Source: Amycolatopsis pittospori (lineage in GTDB: Bacteria; Actinomycetota; Actinomycetes; Mycobacteriales; Pseudonocardiaceae). From it: a stretch of DNA of 35,044 nt. The notes under the pieces were generated by a model. It ran no database searches, was not told the origin of the DNA, and saw only the letters and a program-made list of their open reading frames with translations. Position 1 is the stretch's first letter, and every line of letters starts with the position of its first letter. Of this stretch, positions 29,690-35,044 are shown piece by piece. The position numbers and the translations under genes were made by a program. The stretch covers positions 1 through 35,044 of the forward strand of contig NZ_JACBXD010000077.1 in NCBI RefSeq assembly GCF_013870525.1. The letters are read 5' to 3'.

Positions 29690-32233
29690 ATGGACGTCCG
29701 GTACGAAGCGTATTGCTTCGCCGATCCACTGTTCTTCGATGAGCAGCGTGAATCCGGGGACGCCGCCGACGATTTCGCCTCCCTGTTGCCTGCTCCCGAA
29801 GCCGGTTGGCGCACCGGAGTGCGCGGAGTGTGGCGGATGCTGCACCCGCTTGCTCGAAATCTTCCTTTGCAGGGCTGGAAAATCCATGTCTCCGCAGGTC
29901 TGGGCAATGCCGAGAGCGTGCTCGTGAAGGTGCACGAGCATTGTGTCGAGCACGAGCTGTCGTACAAGCATCTGCGCTCCCGGAGCACCCTGCTGGCCAG
30001 GAATTCCAAATACGCCCCGCGGGACGGTAGTGGTAAGTTACTGACTCTTTATCCGGGTGACAACAACGAGCTCGAGCGCGTTCTCGCCGAGTTGTCCGCG
30101 AAGCTCGACGGCGAAGCCGGCGCGTATATTCTCAGTGATCTACGGTATGGTGCCGGGCCGCTCTACGTGCGGTATGGCGGATTCGCCGAGCAATGGGTCG
30201 AACTCGACGGCAAGCGTGTCCTCGCGATCCGCAAGCCGGACGGGACGCTGGTCCCGGATAAGCGCGAGCCGACCTTCTCCGTACCCGACTGGGTGACGAT
30301 TCCGGAGTTTCTCGCACCTCATCTCGCAGCTCGCAAGGCCGGCGGCCCCGAGCAGTTCCCCTATCAGGTGAAGAGCTCGCTGCACTTCTCCAACGGCGGC
30401 GGCGTGTACCTCGCCGACCGGAACGCCGACGACGAACGCGTGGTCCTGAAGGAGGCCAGGCCGTTCGCCGGCCTCGACCGCGACGAGATCGACGCCGTCG
30501 ACAGGCTCCGCTGGGAGCACGAGGTGCTGGAGCGGCTGAAGGGCATCGAGGGCATCCCCGCCGCCTACGACCGGTTCACCGTCTGGGAGCACCACTTCCT
30601 GGCCATGGAGTACATGCCGGGGGTCTCGCTCGGCAGCTGGCTCGCCCGCAACTACCCCCTCACCCGGAGGGATTGCACCGAGGCCGACATCGTCGCCTAC
30701 ACCGAACGCGCCTTGGCGCTGGTGGAGCGGGTGGCGCGGATGGTCGACGAGGTGCACGACCGCCGGATCGTCTTCGGCGACCTGCACTCGATGAACATCC
30801 TGGTGGACGGCGACGACGACAAGATCGGCCTGATCGACTTCGAGATGGCCACGGACGCCGACAGCGGCAAACGTCCGGCGCTCGGCGCACCCGGGTTCCG
30901 CGCCCCGCGGGACCGGAACGGCTTCGAGATCGACGACTACGCGATCGCCGTGCTGAAACTGTGGATCTTCCTGCCGCTCACCACGCTCCTGGAGCTCGCT
31001 CCGGCGAAGCTGCGCGGGCTCGCGGACTTCGTCCAGCGGCGGTTCGACGTCCCGGAGGGCTACGCCGACGCGATCGTCGCCGAGCTCGCGCCCCGGAACG
31101 CCCCGCCGCGAAGCGCTTCGACCGAACTCGACCAGGAGGCCCCCGACTGGGCGCTGGTCCGCAAGCAGATCGCCGAGGCGATCCTCGCCAGCGCGACCCC
31201 CGAACGCACCGACCGGCTCTTCCCCGGCGACATCGAGCAGTTCCGCGTCGGCGGAGCGTGCTTCGGCTATGGCGCCGCCGGTGTCCTCTATGCCCTGCAC
31301 GCGGTCGGCGGGGAGCGGTATGCCGATCACGAACGCTGGCTGCTGGACTCGATCCGCCGCGAACCGCCGGGTCGCCCGGGGTTCTACGACGGCTCGTACG
31401 GGATCGCGTACGCCCTCGAAGAGCTCGGGTACAGCGAAGAGGCAACCAAACTGCTGACGGCGTCGGCGACGCTGGTCGAGCAGACCACCGACCACAGCCT
31501 CGAAGGCGGCCTCGCCGGCATCGGGCTCACCCAGTTGCACTTCGCGGTGAAACGCAAGGACAACGAGTTCGGCAGGCAGGCGCTCGGTACCGCGGTGCGG
31601 CTCGCCGAGGCGCTCGAGACCGCCGCCCCGCCCGGCAAATTCGCCAGGGCAGGCCTGCTCAACGGCTGGTCCGGTCCGGCGCTCCTGTTCGTCCGGCTCT
31701 TCGAGCGCACCCGCGAAGAGGGCTGGCTGTCCTTCGCCGACCAGGCACTGCAACGGGACATCGAGGAATGCGTCGAGTCCGACGACGGCTCGTTGCAGGT
31801 ACGGGACGGCGAGTCCAGGACGTTGCCGTACGTGGGTGTCGGCGGCGCCGGGATCCTCATGGTCGCCGAAGAACTGGCGAAGCACCGTCCGGACGCACAG
31901 GCGTTGAAGAGCCTTCCCGGACTCCGTGAAGCGTGTCGTGGCGAGTTCGTCATCCACCCCGGACTGTTCTTCGGCCGGTGCGGGCTGATGACCGCGCTCT
32001 CGATGGGCGCCGAACCGGATCAGCGTGTCCGCGACACCATCGACCTGCATCTTTCCCGGCTGGCCTGGTACGCGATGCCGTACAAGGGCGGCCTGGCGTT
32101 CCCCGGCAACCAGCTGCTGCGGCTGTCGATGGACGTCGTCACCGGCGGCGCGGGCGTGCTCCTCGCCCTCGCCGCGACCCTGGACGGGAAGGCCGTGCTG
32201 CCTTTCCTGTCCTCACAGACCACCGGCCACTGA
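29690..32233 (+). CDS. lanKC: Class III lanthipeptide synthetase LanKC (RamC/AmfT-like)
   Basis: 847 residues, full length for the family. Residues 1-215 are the phospho-Ser/Thr lyase domain (GWKIHVSAGLGNAESVL, YKHLRSRSTLLARNSKYAPRDGSGK). Residues 230-470 are the kinase: VVLKEARP with Lys254, WEHEVLERL, VFGDLHSMNIL with Asp364 and Asn369, and IDFEMA with Asp383. Residues 515-835 are the LanC-like cyclase (GACFGYGAAGVLYAL, YDGSYGIAYALEELG, LLNGWSGPALL). The zinc-binding Cys and Cys-His of LanC/LanL are absent (NGWSGP, VGVGGAGI), which marks class III rather than IV. It phosphorylates, eliminates and cyclises Ser residues of the following precursor. ATG 29690 follows AAGGAGGGGG. Confidence 0.95.
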   Translation: MDVRYEAYCFADPLFFDEQRESGDAADDFASLLPAPEAGWRTGVRGVWRMLHPLARNLPLQGWKIHVSAGLGNAESVLVKVHEHCVEHELSYKHLRSRSTLLARNSKYAPRDGSGKLLTLYPGDNNELERVLAELSAKLDGEAGAYILSDLRYGAGPLYVRYGGFAEQWVELDGKRVLAIRKPDGTLVPDKREPTFSVPDWVTIPEFLAPHLAARKAGGPEQFPYQVKSSLHFSNGGGVYLADRNADDERVVLKEARPFAGLDRDEIDAVDRLRWEHEVLERLKGIEGIPAAYDRFTVWEHHFLAMEYMPGVSLGSWLARNYPLTRRDCTEADIVAYTERALALVERVARMVDEVHDRRIVFGDLHSMNILVDGDDDKIGLIDFEMATDADSGKRPALGAPGFRAPRDRNGFEIDDYAIAVLKLWIFLPLTTLLELAPAKLRGLADFVQRRFDVPEGYADAIVAELAPRNAPPRSASTELDQEAPDWALVRKQIAEAILASATPERTDRLFPGDIEQFRVGGACFGYGAAGVLYALHAVGGERYADHERWLLDSIRREPPGRPGFYDGSYGIAYALEELGYSEEATKLLTASATLVEQTTDHSLEGGLAGIGLTQLHFAVKRKDNEFGRQALGTAVRLAEALETAAPPGKFARAGLLNGWSGPALLFVRLFERTREEGWLSFADQALQRDIEECVESDDGSLQVRDGESRTLPYVGVGGAGILMVAEELAKHRPDAQALKSLPGLREACRGEFVIHPGLFFGRCGLMTALSMGAEPDQRVRDTIDLHLSRLAWYAMPYKGGLAFPGNQLLRLSMDVVTGGAGVLLALAATLDGKAVLPFLSSQTTGH

Positions 32234-32271
32234 CGGCCGGCGGAAATAGGTAACCGATGAAAGGGAACACC

Positions 32272-32412
32272 ATGGAACTGGTTCTCGACTTGCAGGCCCT
32301 GGAAGCCCCCGAGGTCCTCGAAGGTGGCCACGGCGGCGGCGGCGGGGGCAGCAACCTGAGCCTGCTCGCTTCCTGCAACAACAGCACCATCAGCCTGCTG
32401 ACCTGCCACTGA
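32272..32412 (+). CDS. lanA: SapB-like class III lanthipeptide precursor
   Basis: A 46-residue precursor 38 bases after lanKC. The leader MELVLDLQALEAPEV carries the conserved LDLQ box needed by LanKC enzymes, then EGGH and a run of six Gly. The core from residue 27 holds SNLSLLASC and STISLLTC, ending in His, comparable with the two Ser-x2-Ser-xn-Cys segments of SapB (RamS) that become lanthionine or labionin rings. The second segment is the usual Ser-x2-Ser-x3-Cys; the first has four residues before Cys. ATG 32272 is preferred (AAAGGGA upstream); ATG 32257 is in frame and adds five residues. It is too short for ordinary gene callers. The product is probably a surface-active peptide for aerial growth (by analogy). 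Confidence 0.93.
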   Translation: MELVLDLQALEAPEVLEGGHGGGGGGSNLSLLASCNNSTISLLTCH

Positions 32413-32442
32413 TCGCAGGCACTTCGCTAGCTGCTAGGTGAA

Positions 32443-32483
32443 GGTGCGGGAGCGGCACAGGCCAAGTGCGCCGCTCCCGCGCT
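32443..32483 (+). terminator. Hairpin after lanthipeptide precursor
   Basis: GCGGGAGCGGC (32446-32456) and GCCGCTCCCGC (32470-32480) form an 11-bp perfect stem, extendable by three weaker pairs, with a 13-base loop, followed by TTCATTTTG. Placed between precursor and transporter genes, it likely acts as a partial terminator or mRNA-end stabiliser, giving more precursor than transporter transcript. Confidence 0.75.
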
Positions 32484-32644
32484 CTTCATTTTGCCTTTCG
32501 GCATGTCTCGATGGGATCACGTTGTCAGAAATGGGATGCGGAGTAGAGCGTTATCGGGGAAATCAGCCACAAGCGTGAACCGTGCCGGCCGAAGGCCGCG
32601 CGATCGCGGACGCGGGTGCACGCCCCGGACCTGGAAGGAGTGGG

Positions 32645-34312
32645 ATGGCGGGTTCCGCCGATCGCCTGCTGGTCACCGTGACGGCACTCGATCGTCCCCG
32701 CCTGATCGCGCTGATCCTGAGCGCGCTCGCCGGGACCGCGGCGGGGCTGCTCCTGCCCGGCGCTCTGGCGGCCGCGGTGGACGCCGTCGTGGCAGGCCGC
32801 CCCAGCTTTCCCGAGGTCTCCTGGCTGTTGATCCTCGGCATCACCGAGATCCTCGTCGGCCTGATCGGCGGCATCCTTTCGGCGCGGATGACCAGTTCCG
32901 CCACGGCCTGGCTACGCCGCAAGCTCGCCGACCGCTATCTCGCGCTCGGCACGCGTTCGAAGTTCGCCGACGGCGACGCGATCAGCAGGCTCACCGGTGA
33001 CTGCACCGGCGCCGGAATGGTCGCCTCGATCGTCGTCCAGCTGGGTTCGGCCGCGCTGATCTCCGGTGGCGCCGTCATCCTGCTCGCCGCGATGGACTGG
33101 CGCCTCGCCCTCGTCTTCCTCGGCAGCATCCCGTTCGCGCTGATGCTCGCGCGCACACATCTGAAGAACACCGCCGACGACGTCCTCACCTACCAAGAGG
33201 TTTCCGGGGAACTGGCGGCCAGGATGGTCGACGCCGTCGCCGGGCTGCGCACGATCGCCGCGTCGGGTACCGCCGACCGCGAAGCCGAACGGGTGCTGCG
33301 GCCACTGCCGAAACTGAGCCTCGCCGGCCTCGGGATGTGGCGTACGCAGGCCAGGATGGTGTGGCGGTCCGGATTGCTGCTGCCCGCGGCGGAGATCGCC
33401 GTGCTGGCCGCGGCCGGATTCGGCGTGATGGAAGGCAGGCTGACCGTCGGCCAGGTCCTCGCGGCCCTCGGCTACGTCGCGCTCGGCATGGGCCTGGTCA
33501 CCCAGATTCCCTTGCTCACCACGCTTTCCCGCTCGCGACAGTGCGCGCGGCGGATCAACGAGGTGCTGCATTCGCCGGTTCCTGAGCCGGGCAAGCTCGG
33601 CGTCGTCCCCGGGAGGGGCACGCTCGAACTGCGCGGCGTCACCGTCGAAGGCGCGCTTCGGGACATCGACCTGGTCGTCCGCGGCGGCCGGTTCACCGCG
33701 GTCGTCGGGCGGTCCGGCTCGGGGAAGTCCGCGCTGGTCAACGTCCTCGGCGGACTGCTGATCCCGGACGAGGGGACGGCGGTGCTCGACGGCCGTCCAC
33801 TGGAGCAGCTGCGGCCGTACGAACTCCGCGCGGTGATCGGCTTCGCCTTCGAACGGCCCGCCCTGCTCGGCGCCACGATCGGCGACGCCGTCGGCTACGG
33901 CTCCTGGGCCGGGGAGGCCGCCGTGCGCGGCGCCTGCCAATCCGCGCAGGTCGACGACCTGATCGTCCGGCTGCCGAACGGATACCGGACGCCGCTCGCG
34001 GAAACCCCGCTCTCCGGCGGGGAGGCACAGCGGATCGGGCTCGCCCGCGCGATCGCGCACGCGCCGAGGGTGCTCATCCTCGACGACGCCACCGCCAGCC
34101 TCGACACCGTCACCGAATTCGCCGTCGAAGAAGCGATCGAACGCACGCTGCCCGGCCGGACCCGCGTGGTGGTGACGCATCGCTCGGCCACCGCGGCGCG
34201 GGCGGACGTGGTGGTGTGGCTGGAAAGCGGCCGGGTCCGCGCGGTCGGCACGCATGAGGCGCTGTGGCGGAACCCCGCCTACCAGGCCGTTTTCACGGAG
34301 GGCGCGCAGTGA
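32645..34312 (+). CDS. ABC half-transporter of lanthipeptide locus (RamA-like)
   Basis: 555 residues from ATG 32645 (GGAAGGAG just upstream). An N-terminal six-helix ABC exporter domain spans about residues 15-310. The nucleotide-binding domain has Walker A GRSGSGKSALVN (357-368), signature LSGGEAQRIGLARA, Walker B VLILDDATASLD and switch His in VVTHRS. The Q-loop region reads IGFAFERPALLG, with Glu-Arg where Gln is usual. It starts 232 bases after the precursor and overlaps the next transporter gene by 4 bases. The two are expected to pair as a heterodimer that exports the modified peptide, as RamA/RamB do. Confidence 0.92.
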   Translation: MAGSADRLLVTVTALDRPRLIALILSALAGTAAGLLLPGALAAAVDAVVAGRPSFPEVSWLLILGITEILVGLIGGILSARMTSSATAWLRRKLADRYLALGTRSKFADGDAISRLTGDCTGAGMVASIVVQLGSAALISGGAVILLAAMDWRLALVFLGSIPFALMLARTHLKNTADDVLTYQEVSGELAARMVDAVAGLRTIAASGTADREAERVLRPLPKLSLAGLGMWRTQARMVWRSGLLLPAAEIAVLAAAGFGVMEGRLTVGQVLAALGYVALGMGLVTQIPLLTTLSRSRQCARRINEVLHSPVPEPGKLGVVPGRGTLELRGVTVEGALRDIDLVVRGGRFTAVVGRSGSGKSALVNVLGGLLIPDEGTAVLDGRPLEQLRPYELRAVIGFAFERPALLGATIGDAVGYGSWAGEAAVRGACQSAQVDDLIVRLPNGYRTPLAETPLSGGEAQRIGLARAIAHAPRVLILDDATASLDTVTEFAVEEAIERTLPGRTRVVVTHRSATAARADVVVWLESGRVRAVGTHEALWRNPAYQAVFTEGAQ

Positions 34313-35044
34313 GCGTCTGGGGGCTCTACCGCTCGGCGCTGGCCGGGCAGTGGAGAGGCGGGCTGGTGCTGCTGGCCTGTTCCGTACTGGAGAGCGCGCC
34401 CGCGTTCTTGTCCGGTCGCCTGGTCGAACTCGCGGTTGACGAGGGGTTTGCCGCGGATCGACCAGGCACCGGACTGCGTTGGCTCGCGGTGTTCGGCCTG
34501 GTCGCGGTGATCGGCGCGTTCGGCTCCAGATTGGTGTGGCATCAGCTCGGCAAGGTCGTCGAACCGCTGCGTGACGCGCTGGTGAGCGCCGTCGTACGCG
34601 GGGTCCTGCACGATCCGTCGCCACCGCGGAATCAGCCGGACGCCAGTGGCGTCGCCCGGATCACCCAGCACGTCGAGGTGGTCCGCGACGCCACGGCCGG
34701 ACTGCTTGTGCAGGCACGCGGGATGATCGTGACGACGGTGGCGGCGCTGGCCGGCTTGTTCACCGTCGCCGGTTCGCTGGCGCTGATCGTCTCGATCCCG
34801 GTGGCCGTCGCGGTGCTCGTGTTCGCCTGCCTGCTGCCGTCGCTGGCCCGCCGTCAGCGCGCGCTGGCGCTGGCCGACGAGCGGACCGCGGAGGTCGCGG
34901 GCGCGTCCCTGTCCGGGATGCGCGACGTCGTCGCCTGCGGCGCGGAACCCCTTGCCGCGCTTGAGCTCTACGACGCCATCGACACGCAGGCCAAGGCGGC
35001 CGTCCGGGTGGCGCGGTCGGGGGCGGCCCGCGCGGTGGTGATCG
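34309..35044 (+). CDS. ABC half-transporter, partial (RamB-like)
   Basis: The GTG start overlaps the preceding stop (GTGA). The frame is open to the window edge, giving 245 residues: SVWGLYRSALAGQWRGGLVLLACSVLESAPAFLSG, a second helix (LRWLAVFGLVAVIGAFGSRLV), and two further helices (TTVAALAGLFTVAGSLALIVSIPVAVAVLVFACLL). This is the first four helices of an ABC exporter membrane domain. The nucleotide-binding half lies beyond the window. It is the probable heterodimer partner of the upstream transporter. Confidence 0.88.
   Translation, partial: MSVWGLYRSALAGQWRGGLVLLACSVLESAPAFLSGRLVELAVDEGFAADRPGTGLRWLAVFGLVAVIGAFGSRLVWHQLGKVVEPLRDALVSAVVRGVLHDPSPPRNQPDASGVARITQHVEVVRDATAGLLVQARGMIVTTVAALAGLFTVAGSLALIVSIPVAVAVLVFACLLPSLARRQRALALADERTAEVAGASLSGMRDVVACGAEPLAALELYDAIDTQAKAAVRVARSGAARAVVI

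Noticed and set aside
29690..32233. Class IV (LanL) lanthipeptide synthetase
   Set aside because: The cyclase domain lacks the zinc-binding Cys and Cys-His residues, and the precursor is of SapB type.

Overview
The window is high-GC actinomycete chromosome. GTG and TTG starts, ESX/type VII (T7SS) substrates, an MCE protein, an F420-type PPOX enzyme and a SapB-type lanthipeptide locus together suggest Pseudonocardiaceae. Amycolatopsis is my best guess: the TGTTGCGAAAG/CTTTCGCAACA hairpins and CTCGCGTGCTTG repeats look like intergenic repeats of that genus. All assignments come from reading the sequence and translations; no database was searched.

Left edge (1-1.2 kb): a DUF2625 gene, then the 3' third of a tRNA (T arm and acceptor strand) followed by a small hairpin. 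This looks like an attachment-site scar, with any integrated element lying to the left. From 1.35 to 8.1 kb is an iron-uptake block: a duplicated AraC regulator, divergent from a ferric-siderophore reductase fused to an O-methyltransferase-like domain, a lipoprotein siderophore receptor and two FecCD permeases. No ATPase follows, although a three-codon GTG mini-ORF sits where it would begin. From 8.5 to 10.8 kb are a large T7SS-type substrate and a possible partner. From 10.8 to 12.8 kb are a membrane protein, a DHFR-family reductase and a cold-shock protein with a strong terminator.

The most striking block is 12.8-18.5 kb on the minus strand. It is a five-gene, translationally coupled operon: fatty acyl-AMP ligase, acyl carrier protein, EspC/WXG100-like protein, a 1008-residue Gly-rich WxG protein and a small charged protein. 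It joins acyl activation to type VII substrates, with no PKS, NRPS or ESX core gene inside it. A MarR gene lies just upstream, divergent from a cupin gene across two GTTGAnnnnTCAAC-type palindromes.

From 19.6 to 29.3 kb are mostly independent accessory and housekeeping genes: an orphan CDI-type immunity protein, a GH11 xylanase and CE4 deacetylase in one frame with a single stop between them, a GNAT acetyltransferase, a NarL-type two-component system, a secreted esterase, an SDR/MerR divergent pair, a PPOX protein, a solitary MCE protein and two small membrane proteins. Large hairpin repeats lie on either side of the MCE gene.

The right end (29.7 kb to edge) is a class III lanthipeptide locus of the ram/amf type: LanKC synthetase, a 46-residue SapB-like precursor, a terminator-like hairpin, and two coupled ABC half-transporters, the second cut by the window edge.
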